A DNA stretch of 64,000 nt from contig LR746276.1 in assembly GCA_902729315.2 (NCBI GenBank), positions 374,501-438,500 on the forward strand. Direction: 5' to 3'. A program made the position numbers and the translations under genes. This document shows positions 33,367-46,607 of this stretch, one piece after another (within the stretch, counting starts at the first letter, position 1; each line of letters begins with the position of its first letter). The notes beneath the pieces were generated by a model. That model was not told the origin of the DNA and did not search any database. It worked only from the letters and a program-made list of their open reading frames with translations. This DNA comes from Spirodela intermedia (lineage: Eukaryota > Streptophyta > Magnoliopsida > Alismatales > Araceae).

Positions 33367-35459
33367 GTATGTGTGTGTGTGTGTGTGTGTGTGTGAATAT
33401 ATATATGCATTTACACATAAGTACATATATACATGTCCGCACTCACACACAAAGGTATATATGCACACGCACGCATCATGCACGGATTGTACGTCTCCCA
33501 TCCGCTGATCTTCACTAACATATTGCAGTACAATCATGCAATAGTATGTATGGTGCACATAGCCTCAGACTGATACACGTAATTAGACATTTTGTATGTC
33601 ACAAAGGCATATTTGAGCTAGTTTTTCTGTCTTCCGCGGAAAAATTATTCTCCTTTAGTACGGTTGGATGGCTGTATTTGTATGGTATTGACTATAAACA
33701 CACGAGTCTTCTAGCAAGTTGGAATGTTCATCTCGATGCCCATTTGACTAACTCTCCATGTTTCTATTGTCCTGATTCGCGATACCTTGATGTTTATTTA
33801 CCCATAGATCAGAACAAAGTCTAGATGCTAACCTCCGGTTAGAAGGACGGAGAGTTGACCTGCTTCATAATTAACCTCGCCTCACCATTTTATTATATTT
33901 TATTTCCAGATTATCATCAACATTGTTTCCATCTTATATCTCTATCTAGCGAATAAGATAATAACTGCCTTTGGTTATACTTGGCGCTATTTTTGTCTCC
34001 ACAGGTCGCGAGCTGGGGAGGTGATCTGCTGGACCGCGGGATCCTCACAGTCTCTCTCGCGCCGAGAGATAACCACGAGGCTCAGATCCAATTCGCCCTG
34101 GAACGCGGTATTCCAGCGGTCCTGGGCATCATTTCCACCCAGAGGCTTCCCTTCCCGGCCAACTCCTTCGACATGGCTCACTGTTCGCGGTGCCTCATCC
34201 CGTGGACAGAGTTTGGTGAGTAATCACCGCATTTAGAAGGGTGGGGGGGGGGAGGGAAAAAATAGATAAACATATTGGGAGATGACGATTTTGCCTCCTC
34301 CGCAGGTGGAATATATCTCATGGAGGTGCACAGAATCCTCCGCCCCGGAGGCTTCTGGGTCCTCTCCGGGCCGCCGGTGAACTACGAGAACCGGTGGAGG
34401 GGATGGAACACGACGATCGAAGAGCAGAGGACAGACTTCAACAAACTGAAGAAGCTCCTCACCAGCATGTGCTTCAAGCTGTACAACAAGAAGGACGACA
34501 TCGCCGTGTGGCAGAAGAGCTCCGACAGCAGCTGCTACGATCAGCTCAAGAACCCCGACTTCTACCCGCCGCTGTGCGACGACGGCACCGACCCCGACGA
34601 GGCCTGGTACACCCCGTTCCGCACCTGCGTCTCCCCCCCCGGAGAGAACTTCAAGAATCTCGCCCTCAAGGCCACCCCCAAGTGGCCTCAGCGACTCGAT
34701 GCCACCCCCGAGCGGCTCTCGGCCGTTCCCCAGGCCAGCCCCGCCGCCTTCAAGCACGACGGCAGCAAGTGGAAGGCGAGGGCGAAGCACTACAAGACCC
34801 TGCTCCCGGCCCTCGGCACAGACCAGATCAGGAACGTCATGGACATGAACACGCTCTACGGAGGCCTCGCCGCCGCCCTCATCGACTCCCCTCTCTGGGT
34901 CATGAACGTCGTCTCCTTCTACGGCCTCCGCTCCCTCGGCGCCGTCTACGACCGTGGCTTGATCGGCTCCTATCACGACTGGTACGCCCCAAAAATCAAA
35001 CCCATCACTTTCCCATGTATAATGAAGCATTTATTATACATGGACTTAGTTTTTTTCCCCATTTGGGTTCTTGACACGCAGGTGCGAATCATTCTCCTCC
35101 TATCCTCGGACATACGATCTCCTGCACGTTGACGGGCTGTTCACCGCGGAGGGCCACAGGTGAAGTCAACACCCACCAACTACGAGCTCGAAACCCCACC
35201 ACCCACCCTCATCATCATCTGACCCCTACATCTTGCCAGATGCGAGATGAAGTACGTGCTCCTGGAGATGGACCGGCTGCTCCGTCCGCAGGGCTACGCC
35301 ATAATCCGCGAATCCAAGTACCTGGTGGACGCCATCGCCACCATCGCCAAGGGAATGAGGTGGGACTGCAGAAGCCACGACACCGAGTACAAGGTGGATA
35401 CCGAGAAGGTCCTCCTCTGCCGCAAGAAGCTCTGGTATTCCTCCAGCGCCCGCCTCTGA
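31710..35459 (+). CDS. PMT20: Golgi pectin-type methyltransferase, PMT20/PMT21 group
   Basis: Plant-specific DUF248-type putative SAM methyltransferase, a type II Golgi membrane protein thought to methylate cell-wall polysaccharides; its substrate is unproven. Seven exons, 31710-31976, 32739-32887, 33106-33301, 34005-34215, 34306-34981, 35082-35159 and 35240-35459, join in phase to 598 residues; PMT20/21 are about 600. A transmembrane anchor lies near residues 18-40 ([20 protein letters not shown]). Then come the family blocks [31 protein letters not shown] and [20 protein letters not shown]. The SAM motif is [20 protein letters not shown], and later [19 protein letters not shown] and [20 protein letters not shown]. 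The PMT20/21 rather than another subgroup assignment rests on remembered similarity. The ERD3 name belongs to the sister gene PMT21. Confidence 0.92.
33311..33396 (+). repeat. compound (CT)n(GT)n microsatellite in PMT intron 3
   Basis: About 27 CT units followed by TATG and about 13 GT units, a few bases after the donor of intron 3. ATAT-rich sequence follows. Confidence 0.95.
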
Positions 35460-36042
35460 AACCAACCCCGTCTCTCTTTCTCTGGCTCTCCACACAACGA
35501 CGGCGGCCGGGCCTTCCGCAGCCGCCGTGGGAAAGGGAAGAAGGGCTCCCCAGTTCTCCCCGGGGCCTGATCATATATTGATGATTTTTTCGATTTTATT
35601 CTTTCTCATTACTGTTACTATTATTCGCTGCAACGAGTCGTGAAGGGCGAAGGCCTTCACAGCCTGTATCTTCCCTCATTTGACCGTAGATCTTCTTTGC
35701 ATGGTTCTGGATTTGGTTTACCGACCTCCCATATATATTTGGTAAATGACTGATAATTAATAATACGTATTAATTATGCAAAAAAATGACTGTGGGGCCC
35801 TCAGATTACACCCAAAAAATAGTGAAGAAATAGAGAAAGAAAAGAGGGAAGAAGGCGGTGGTAGTAACGCCGAGGGAAGCAGCCAACAACAGAAGAGGTA
35901 GGGGCAGCTGCAACATCAGCTCCTAGCACAGTCTGGCTCCTTGTTCGAGCTGAAAGGCCCCCGGACATATCCATCACATCTTGAGGCTCTTGCTATCTTT
36001 CTCACCCCACGACCTTTTATTGGACCCCAATGCAGAATCAGT

Positions 36043-36085
<43 letters not shown>

Positions 36086-36239
36086 CTGAATTGCCTAGTT
36101 GGAAAGTGATGGGCATTTCACCTTGTATTGGACCCTAATGCATAATAAGTATAGTAGAGAGAGAGAGAGAGAGCTGATTCTCTTACCATCTTTCACAGAA
36201 AGGGGGTGGGCGAGTATTCCCTAGAAAAGGGAGAAGAGT
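35460..36239. other. PMT 3' flank with GA tracts
   Basis: 3' UTR and downstream region of the PMT gene, including (GA)n at 36046-36082 and a shorter tract at 36155-36172. No gene seen. Confidence 0.55.
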
Positions 36240-36305
36240 GGGGATGATAAGATCTCAGATCAAAGAACTTCGAATAATTCAAATTAGATGAAAAACAGTG
36301 TATAG

Positions 36306-36606
36306 AACAGAAATAAACAAAGATAAAGAACAGTAAAAAAAACCCAGAACAGATGGGAGGGTGTCATACAACCCCTCCAAACCTTCTCGTAGATCCACGA
36401 GATACTAACATCAATTTTTCATCCTCCGTCAGTCCTTATATCTTCTCCTATCATAACTGCTCTTACCATAATCGCTCCTGCCATAACTGATCTTGCCATA
36501 ATTGCTCCCTATCATACTACTCCTTGCAATCATGATGATTGTTACTGACTTATTGGGCTTTGGGCTTCCTTCATTCTAATATATGTACATGAAGTCTTAT
36601 CAATAC
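36306..36606 (-). repeat. 3' LTR-like direct repeat of the gypsy remnant
   Basis: Shares long diverged segments with 39569-39870: an aataaacaaagataaagaa block, a cctccaa...agatc...gatgctaacatca-like block, a run of (c)ataactgctc-like short repeats, and gttactgacttattgg. On the minus strand it begins TGATAAGAC right after the polypurine-like tract. Confidence 0.75.
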
Positions 36607-39568
36607 TCCCCCCCATAAGTTTCACCTTGTCTTCAAGGTGAAAGTTAGGAAATTGTTGGTGGATTGATGAAGTTAGTTCCCATGTGGCTTCGAATCAAGG
36701 AGATCAGTCCATTTGACCAAGACTTTTATGTCAAAAGAGGAATTCTAGATGACTAAGATATCTTGGGGAGTCGTGTGCCATTCCAAAGCGTCAATCAAGA
36801 TGCCCAAAATTGATTGACAATAAGCATAATTTTCTAGTGCTTTGCACAGCTGAGAGATGTGAAAAACTAAGTGAATAGTGATGGAACTAAGAAGTTCTAA
36901 TTTGTATGATACCTACCTAATGTGCTCCTTGATAGGGTAAGGGTCAAAATATTTAGGACTTAGTTTTTCATGAGCTTTCTTGACTAATGATTTCATATGA
37001 TAAGGTCGGAGCTTGATATAAATAAATTCTCTCACTTGAAATTCTATGTCTCTTCAATGTTTGTCAGTTTATGCTTTCATCTTGAACTATGCTAGTGTAT
37101 AGTCTATTTCTTTAAGATAAGTGTCAACTACATCAATTGATGACATAGGAGATCCATAATGTGTAAGTGTGAGAGGGTTCCTACCATAAATTACTTTAAA
37201 AGGGGTCATGTTGATAGTAGAATGATGAGAAGTGTTGTAACTAAGTTTAACCCAATATAACCAGCCACTTTATAATGTAGGTTTATCATAATTAAAGTAG
37301 CAGAGATAATTCTCTACGTTGTAATTCACCACCTTTATTTGTTCATCTATATGTGGGTGATAGTAAGAACTCATTTTTAATTATTTGCCTTGAAATTTGT
37401 TGAGTGATTTCCAAAAAGCACTAGTAAAAACACTCACTCTATCAATCACAATAGCTCTCGAAATGTCATGTAGCATGACGATTTCTTTTGCAAAGATTTA
37501 GGTAATGTCTTTGGCTGTGAATGAACGTTTGAGAGGGAAAAAGTGGTCAAATTTTGTTGAATTTATCTACTATGACAATATGGAGTCATAATCTTCTTTG
37601 TTGTTTGGATGATGCCAACAATCCTAGTATACAAAAGGGCCTTTGGATTTGGGTAGAGTCTTTACAAAATCTATGAAGAGGTTTTCTCATATTATATTCG
37701 AAATAGGCAAGGGGTGCAAATGTCATGTTAGTGATAAGGTCAAAACCTTATTTAATTGATAAATAATATTTTCATTAATATGCTATTTAATCTTCTTTTT
37801 CATGCCAAACTAATAAACATGCTGAGCAATTCATTGGTAGTTTTTAAAAATCCAATATGACCTCCAAGTGGGCTATCATAAAATTCACAAAGGAATGTAG
37901 AGATAAGATTAGATGTAAGAGGTAATATCAATCAACCTTTGTATAGAAGTGACTTTATTGAATCGAATAATATGAAAAAGAAGAGTTCTTTATAAGTATG
38001 ATTTTAATTTTGGACAAGCTTGAGTCATCTTTCACTTTTTTATTGATTGTTGTCACATCCACTCCTTGTGCAATGCACATGGGTGTTGTCACTATCACAC
38101 CCAATTGTGATGCTCTAAATAGTTCATCTATAGACGCATTTTTCTTGTCTTCCTTATACTATACTTAAGTTAAATATCATTAGTTTAATGATTCATATGT
38201 AATATTTTGGGTGAATCTCCTTTTGGTCGATTATGAATTTCAAACTATACTAGTTTGTTTGAATGATGAAAGGGTAAAGTATGAGATAATACTTTCATTT
38301 CATGGTTGCCATCACAATGATAATAATTTTTTTTTCATATGCTGACTTAAGTCGAGAGTGTTCTTGTAAACTAGGACTCAAATAAGTTACTAGTCATCTT
38401 TCATGCGTCAATACTGTACTTATGTCGTGCCTTGAAACATAAATTTCAACTATGAATTTTTAAGAGAAATTAAGTAAGGTCAAAACTGGTGTAGAAGTCA
38501 TCGTCACCTTCAGTTTATAGAAAGCTTCTTAAGCATTAGATTTCTAACAAAAAAAAAAATCTTGAGCAATCTAGTCAGATGTCATGATAAGGTGGCATAC
38601 ATTTGACAAACCTGGAATAATAGTTAATTAATCTTAATAATCATCATAATGTTTTCAAATTCTTAGGAGTGGCCCATTCTCATATTGTTGAAATTTTTCT
38701 TTGATTTGTAGACACTCTTTTTATAAATATTCAGTGGTTCAGGTGCTCTAATTGAGATTATTTGAATTGACATCTTTTTAATTAACATAAAGGTTATTAG
38801 TTGTGAGAATAAGGAAGACATTCTCCAAATATTCATCATGTTCTTTATGAGTTTTGTTATACACCAAGATATCATCAAAAAATATTAAATATGAATTTTT
38901 GTACATAAGGTCTAAATATATCATTTATTAAATATTGAAATGAGGTTGTGGTATTAGAGAGTCCAAATGACATAACCTTGAACTCATAATGACCTTCATA
39001 GGTCTTAAAAATATTTTCTAAATGTCTTCATATTTCATATAGATTTGATAGTAACTAGACTTCAAGTCTAACTTAGAAAAAGTAGACATTTGATATAGCT
39101 CTTTCAACAATTCATCAACAATAGAAATAGAGAATTTGTTTAGAATCATAGGTTTATTTAAGGCCATGTAGTCTATTATATAGAATTGTGAGTTGTCATC
39201 TTTTTTCTTAACTAGTATTAGGCTAGCATATGGACTTTTAAAAAGTTGAATGATGCCTACAATACATAGTTCTTGGACAAGTCATTCTATTTCATCATTA
39301 TAAAATTGTGCATACATATACGATCATAGATTAATAGGTTGAGTCTTTGGTAATAAATTGATGACATAATTAATTATTATTTTCAAGAGAAGCCCAGACA
39401 CGACTCCAGACTTATGTGAATATTATTTGTGTAGTTTGATATACGTATCTGACTATTCTAATGATGAGCTAAAATTTTGGTTATATATCAAATAATTATT
39501 GTAATTCCACTACACATATGTGACTCTTTTTTAATTTTTGTTATGTTGCCCTAAGAAAAATAATATCT

Positions 39569-39870
39569 AGAACATAAATAAACAAAGATAAAGAATAGTA
39601 TAAGAACCTAGAATAGATAAGAGGTTCACATAAAACCCTCCAAATATTCTTGTAGATCTATGAAATGCTAACATCAAATTTCCTTGCTCCCCCTTCCTTT
39701 CCTCCTCCATCAGTTCTTATATCATTTCTTGTCATAACTACTCTTGTCATAATCTCTCCTGCTATAATTGCTTCTTGCCACAGTTGTTCCTTACCATATT
39801 GCTCTTCTTGCAATCATGTTGACCATTACTGACTTATTGGGGTTTGGGTCTTCTTCTTTTTAATATATTG
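39569..39870 (-). repeat. 5' LTR-like direct repeat of the gypsy remnant
   Basis: Direct-repeat partner of 36306-36606 in the same orientation, with many substitutions and small indels. The reverse-transcriptase remnant begins within about 150 bp of it, so the usual leader, gag and protease are missing. Confidence 0.75.
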
Positions 39871-39880
39871 AGGCTTATTA

Positions 39881-40600
39881 GGGGGATTGAAGGAGAGATG
39901 GAGAGAAAAGGTAGACAAGATGGGAAAACCTTACTATGAGAGAGTGAGAGAGTGAGAGAGTGAGAGAGTGATTCTCTCCTCCCACTCGTCAAACACTTTT
40001 TAAGATATGTTTATGTGATATTGTGTCGACAGGGTAAAGCTTGTGATTAAGTAAGCTTGTTGACCTCTCTATATGATTTAGACCTCATTTCTTGCAACCC
40101 ATTTGAGTTAGATATGTGCCTCATACTTTGTAGGCAAATCAATTATTAAATTGGCTCATTGATTTTTTGTTGGGCTTCCACCCTATGATCCTACTTGGTA
40201 ATATAATAATATGTGCTTGTCTATGAACACTCTTGCTTCACTTATTAAAAAAAAAAAAGAAGAAACCAAATCATCTAGTCTAAATAATAATAATAATAAA
40301 AAATTATTTTAATAAGAATAAAATAAAAAAATCTGAAAAAGAACCACGTCACAGCAACAATTTTCAAAGGTCAACGAGGGGCCCGAGTCCAACCATCTTA
40401 TTCAAGGCCCAGCCCCAACCCACAGAAGATGGGCTGTGTGAAGTATGGGCCCAGGGGGTACCGGTCTAGATCGGTGGAAATTCCCATTTCCAGTGCTCCA
40501 CAGGAGCATGATTAGTCTCCGCTTCCCCCCCAAGAAGACAAAAGGTTCTCGGTGGTTCTCGGCGTGAGCAGCGGAGCAGGCCTGGGGTTGGCGTCAGTCA
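39881..40600. other. gap between retroelement and MHK gene
   Basis: AT-rich to about 40330, with a (GAGAGT)n stretch at 39941-39970; then GC-rich with TGGGCC/GGCCCA motifs at about 40378-40455, probably the MHK promoter. No gene seen. Confidence 0.5.
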
Positions 40601-42712
40601 GTGGCTGTTAGGTGGCGAGTCGCGAGGGACAAGTTAACGGTGGTGGGGACGGTGTATAAGAAAGGTGCGGCCCGCGTGCTTCCATCTCCATCGTCCGTCG
40701 TTTTCCGTTCTGGTGTGGTATCTTCTTCTCTTCTGCCCGTCCGCTGTACGGGGGGAACAGACGGATCCATCTGGCTTTGCCGGGCGCGAGGCAGAAGGAG
40801 AAGGTTCTCCGGCTCGGCCCCAGAGCTCCGAGGTAACACCGTCGGCTATGGTCGAGCTCCATTGATCCCTGGCTGGGCTGTACGTTTCCCGTCTCGCCTT
40901 TGATTGGAATAGACGGGTTTGGATCTGCTTGTGGCGGAGGGGGATAACCCGGATTCGCGCGCGAGCACAGTGTTTTGGGCTCTCTGGACGACTCGGTGGA
41001 TAATGTGAGTTCGGAGTTTGAGGTTTCCTCTGGTTTAAATCGGATGTCGGGATTCTGATGCCATGAGTCGTGGTGCGGATGAGCTTTCGGAGAGTTTTTT
41101 AGTTTTCGGCAGTTCTAAGGGTTCCAGATAATGCAGGCGGCGTTTTATGTCCTATCGAAATGACGGGTAGCTGGTGGCTTTTACCTGCATTTTCAATCTC
41201 CCGGACGATTGGTTTTTCGCATTAGTCCCTTTTGCGGCATTCGCGCATTTATCTTGGTGATTGTGAATTGTGAGTATCGTCAATGACACGCAAAAGTTTT
41301 CTATCAAATCATGTAAGTCTTTATCATCAACGTAGTCAGATTTCTGTGGGCCGATGTCGAGCTATGAGGAATTCAGGCTCTATTTTGCCGTTTTCATCAC
41401 GTATTTCATTTCGAAGTTATTATTTTCTATATTGTAAAGTATTGTGCGTGCATTACACAGTCTTAATTTTACCTCTTGGTGCGACTTTGACGGAGTCTCA
41501 ATGTATTCTGCAAAGTGACGACAAACAAGGCATTGGTAGGATTCTATTCTTCAACAGAGTGATTTTTTTACTATAATTCATTTTTCTGCATAACTAGGTC
41601 AAATTGTTTGTTTATATGGTTTTTTATCGCTTGCCTAACGTTTAATCTACTTGTTTTTCCAGCACAGGTATTGTGATGGACGATTGTTTCGAATAATGAT
41701 ATTTGCTCTTTTTTTTTCTAGGTTGTGCTAAAGTGTCCCCTTGTCAGCATAATTTTCTTGTCTGAATAATGGAGCAAGCTCGCTTTTGGTCGAGTTGCTT
41801 CCTGAGCTGTGCCATATCCTTTCAGAATGCCCTTGACCGAAGATTTCTTCTTTCTGGAGGTTTTTCTATAGTTTCTTTTGTCAGCTGTACTTAGAAGAAA
41901 GATACTCTTTCAAGAGCATCTCTGGAAGCCTGATGCACTCCTCTTCTGATATGGTGGTTGGTCAACGCTTGAAATCACTTGGAAATGCTCTGTTTTAGCA
42001 TGATTTCTCCGTGGATTAGGTTTATGTATCAGCAGGCTTCATGATGGCCATGTGCCCTGTGGGTACGTTTTAGGTCGTAAATCTTATTTTGCAAGTTACG
42101 TGAAGAGTTCTTCGTTGAGTACTGATCTCCTTTTTTTTTTTTCTTGCAGGAATAATGTCCCTTGGTTATCCTTCTGCTCATCTTTCTAGTGTCTCAGCTT
42201 ATTCATGAGTTCTTTCCTGAGTGGAGTCTACATCTGTTCATTTGGCCACCTCTACGAATGAGAATGGGGTAATTTAGTGTCATGAGTTTCTAACCTATGA
42301 GCCAGCAACGTGGTTCGTGTAATGGTGTAAAAAATCTAGAATAGACCTGCGGGGAAATCACCTGTACATGACATCTTACTTATTTGTATCATTAGTCGCC
42401 CAGTAATATGTCAAGGTCCGACTGTCGTGTAAGCATAAATCACCTTTTCTATCAGTCCAACAGCCCATTAGGGTAGAATAGATTGTTGTCTGTCACCAGT
42501 CATCTGAAATATGGTTGGGTATCCGGTTGTGAGACTTGTGCCCTGATCTTCTTGCAAGTGAGGGCTAATTGGGGGTTCAGCTCTGATTGACCAAAGTATA
42601 TAACCTAGTTCCTCTCTTTCATTGGATCATCAAGTACTTGAGTTCTACATTCATGCTTTTACCTGAATAAGCATTGGAGAATTCGATATATTTTCAGGTT
42701 TAACCAGTCAAA
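40601..42712 (+). other. promoter, 5' leader and leader introns of the MHK gene
   Basis: A TATA-like TATAA at 40655-40659 could start transcription. The leader is then spliced: candidate donor ccgag|gtaaca near 40830, and a final acceptor ttttcag ending near 42697, 15 nt before the ATG. Leader exon structure is uncertain. Confidence 0.45.
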
Positions 42713-45577
42713 ATGGACCGGTACGTTTTTTTTTTTTCTTGGTTCTATGTTTATGATACGTGTAGCAGATGCTTGTAATGTAAAATATCCGCTTTTACAG
42801 GTTCAAATTAATTAAGCAGGTCGGTGATGGATCGTTTGGCAGTGTATGGAGAGCAGTAAATAAATTGACCGGGGAAATTGTACGCAACCTTGATCTGACT
42901 TGGCTTTACATTTTTTAAGTTCAATGACATTATCTATCTTTTGACGTTATTTTAGGTTGCTATTAAGAAAATGAAGAAAAAGTACTATTCCTGGCAGGAG
43001 TGCATAAATCTCAGAGAAGTGAAGGTTTGCCAAATTTTGTGGATATCTGAATAATTGGAAAACGTCATGAGACAATATGGTCACCAATTTTGTGCTTTTT
43101 TTCAGTCCCTACGAAAGATGAACCATCCCGGCATTGTGAAGCTGAAAGAGGTCATTAGAGAGCACGATATTTTATATCTTGTGTTTGAGTACATGGTATA
43201 ATTTCCTTGCTGTTCAAATGTGAATCTTGCCTTCGCTACCCTGCACGAATTTTCTAAACAGAGCTCTCATCATGCTTTTTCTGCCCAGGATTTCAACTTA
43301 TATCAACTCATGAAAGATCGTGAAAAGCCTTTTTCTGAGACTGATGTGCGGAACTGGTCTTTTCAAATATTCCATGCTCTTGCTCATATGCATCAGCGTG
43401 GGTACTTCCATCGTGATTTGAAGCCTGGTATGATTTTCCATTTTATCTTCCTCTTTTGGGACGAGTGTTATGATTTTCCGATCCTTGAAATATAATTTTT
43501 TGCTCAATCATTCTTATTTTTTTCATTACAATGAAATGATGGGCCTTTTCGGCACTAATTCATGTTCATGTTTGCTTATCGTTCAACCTGGAAAGACTCA
43601 GCTTCTGTGATTTTTATCCAACCACCGAGGATGAAGACTCTGACCTTCTTCAGTGAGCCTCGGAAGCGGTTGGAATCATATACATTCGGAATTGTCGCTG
43701 GCAACAACCTCTGACTTTTATGCAAGGGCATGAAGTAGTTCCTAGTGCTAAAAAAGGGTATAAAAGTCGCAAAGCTGACCCGAACATGATTTTGTTTTCG
43801 AGTCCATTTCTTCCTACATTGAAACGGATTACTCAAGCCCCGTTCTTACATTACACATGCCGAAAAATGATTGATTGTCACAAAAGAGACTTCTATGGGC
43901 GGCATAGTATAGCGAACTGACCTCTGGAATGAGAGTAATCCATCAAATTAGATCTGAGATATTCTTGCCGCTCTTTCATTTCCTTACCTATGGATTAGTG
44001 AAGATAGATCTTTATAGGATGATTTTGTTTGAACTGTAGCGTGTGTGCACAAGTACATAAATCAATTCCGTTTATGAGCTATGGACTCCCCCCCCTTCCC
44101 CAACTGATAGAGCTGCTCATTATTCTGCTCAGAAAACTTGCTGATCACCAAGGATATCATCAAAGTAGCAGATTTTGGACTTGCTCGTGAAATTTGCTCA
44201 GATCCACCCTTCACAGAATATGTCTCCACTCGCTGGTTGGTTATCTTTCGACGTATTGCCTTTATTGGTAGTTTTCCTTGGTCAAACAATTTGAGATCAA
44301 GTTTCCATTCTGTCAGGTATCGAGCCCCGGAAGTTTTGCTCCAGTCAACTGCCTATGATTTCGCCGTTGGTAAATATCACGTTGTCAACTAATCATCATG
44401 CCCCCCCCCCCCTCTTTCGTTGTATTCTCATCTAGTGACATATCTTGTTTTTGTCTGTAGACATGTGGGCAATGGGTGCCATTATGGCTGAGTTACTCAC
44501 TCTTTCTCCTCTCTTTCCTGGTGCAAGGTTCGTGTTCCAGGCACTGGTGTTACACACCGGGATCATGTTAGCTTGAATTCATTATTTTTATTTTATATTT
44601 ATGTGATATCAATAACGGCAATGCATGCATGCATGCACGGACAGATTTCCATGATCATTGTAAAAATTTCTCAAGCCCTTTTAACCGAACATGAGATCAA
44701 ACATCTTTTCAGTGGCTTGATCCTTCTTCTCCACTGTTTACCACTGATAACCACGTTTACCTGTAGCCTTTCTGGTCAGATTTTACAACTGTGAGTCATA
44801 TTTCTTTGGCCTCCATCCCCAATTTCACTTGGTTTTCTTGTGCAACTTTAGCTTGTGCTTTGTTTGTCGCTGTTTGTGTCTAAGGAAGTTATCGGCATGC
44901 TGAGGTGCTAGTTTTTAGAGAGAATTAGGATCTTCAGTGGATGTTTTGCTTGCCTTGTAACAATTATTTCTCTGTTGGGTGGAAAATCTGCAGTGAAGCA
45001 GACGAAATCCACAAAATCTGCAGTGTTATTGGCTGCCCTTCTCACGATTCTTGGGGCAAGGGATTTGAGCTGGCAAGCGCAATTAAATATCAGTTCCCAC
45101 AGGTCTGAGTCTGTGATCTTCGATCTGGTTGATGATTTTCCAGTGGGTTTTTAAATATCCATAATCTGTGATATCATCCGTCTATGTTCTCTCTTCTCTA
45201 TTCGTTTTCTACCCATCTGTTTAGGGTTTGCATGATTTCCTCCCCTTCTCTGTCCAGTGGCCTCCTCCTCCATCTTATCAGCTTATTTCATGCATTATCA
45301 TACTTGTGGATTGAACACTTGTTAGAAAGAGGCACATATTATTACTATTATTACGATGATGATACTATTTGAGGATGTCTTATGAAGGCACGTGTAGGAT
45401 TCTAAAACTGCATGCAATCTCTACTTCCGACTTGTCACTGATGTTAGGGTTCTTTGTCAGTTCGATCGATCCGCTTATGGCTATCATTGTGGCAAGTCTC
45501 AGCAGGCTTCGTCGCAGATGAGCTTGTGATCTTTGAATACCGAGGAATTTCATGTGGGAAGCTGAGTTCTTCTGTTC

Positions 45578-45619
<42 letters not shown>

Positions 45620-45872
45620 TCTTGCAGCTTCCAGGTGTCCCTCTTCCGAGTCTAATTCCTTCAGCTAGCGAGGACGCGATCAGCCTCATCTCTGTGAGGA
45701 ATCCGCTCTCCCCGTTCTATCTTTTCCTTCTTAATTTCCTCGTTTCCTGTTGGAGATCGACCGTTTCTGAAATCTTCTTTCGATTGGCACCAACCTGCAG
45801 CTGCTCTGCTCTTGGGATCCCTGCAAGAGGCCGACGGCCACAGCAGCCCTCGAGCATCCTTTCTTCCAGGTG

Positions 45873-45918
<46 letters not shown>

Positions 45919-46285
45919 ACTGTGTTTTTGCAGCCTTGTCATCGGATTCCAGCTCTGGGCACGGGGACGACCGGGATTCACAAAACCCCTCCATCTGGTT
46001 CGCTTACTGGACCTCCCAAGAAATAAAGTAAATAGATAGATAAATAAATAAACGCGGAGGAGAGATCTTCATCCAACCTGCCTCTCCATGATGATTTCAG
46101 TTGGAAGGAAGGGGGCATCGGAGTCCAAGGCCTCCCGGAGATACTCCACGGGAGCCCTGCTCAGTTCCAAGCCTGTGGGGTCCACCTCTCTGACCAAGCC
46201 GACCGCTTCCGTGCGAACAGGTCCGCCAAACTGCCTTCTCTTTCTTACGGACGGGCTCCTTAGCACTCCCAGTCAGCTCTCACGT

Positions 46286-46343
<58 letters not shown>

Positions 46344-46566
46344 TACAGGGGCTCAGAGAAAGCTGGAGATGGATGCTAAGGTGACGACAGCTTGCCATAA
46401 TATTCCACTACCGACAAGCAGATGTAGATGTAAATGTAGCTGGCGATGCATAACTTAACGTTCTTCCTCTCTCTTCCACTCAGGAGTCAGCGGAGAAAAA
46501 TAAAGACTCTGTGAAGGCGGCCCCCAAGCTGCTCCATTATCGCCCCACCGCACGAAACAGACCAGG

Positions 46567-46607
<41 letters not shown>

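Larger units (their letters stand above)
36240..39880 (-). mobile_element. decayed Ty3/gypsy LTR retrotransposon
   Basis: An AT-rich block unlike its surroundings. On the minus strand it gives, with many stops and shifts, gypsy reverse transcriptase remnants at about 39430-38900. These include a match to the KKKD...DYRALNK region and a later FSKLDLK-type block. Integrase core remnants follow at about 37700-37100 (IDFVKTLPKSKG and a region reading MSSYYHPHIDEQIKVVN). The polyprotein end (LEDKVKLMGG) abuts a G-rich polypurine-like tract near 36608. Order RT then integrase fits Ty3/gypsy. Diverged direct repeats flank it (separate entries). No gag or protease is seen between the right repeat and RT. 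No intact frame remains, so it is certainly non-autonomous. Exact ends and target-site duplication were not determined. Confidence 0.82.

Noticed and set aside
36607-36640. Short inverted repeat caccttgtcttcaaggtg as a possible hairpin RNA
   Set aside because: It coincides with the conserved end of the gypsy polyprotein (LEDKVKL codons) next to the polypurine-like tract, which explains it.
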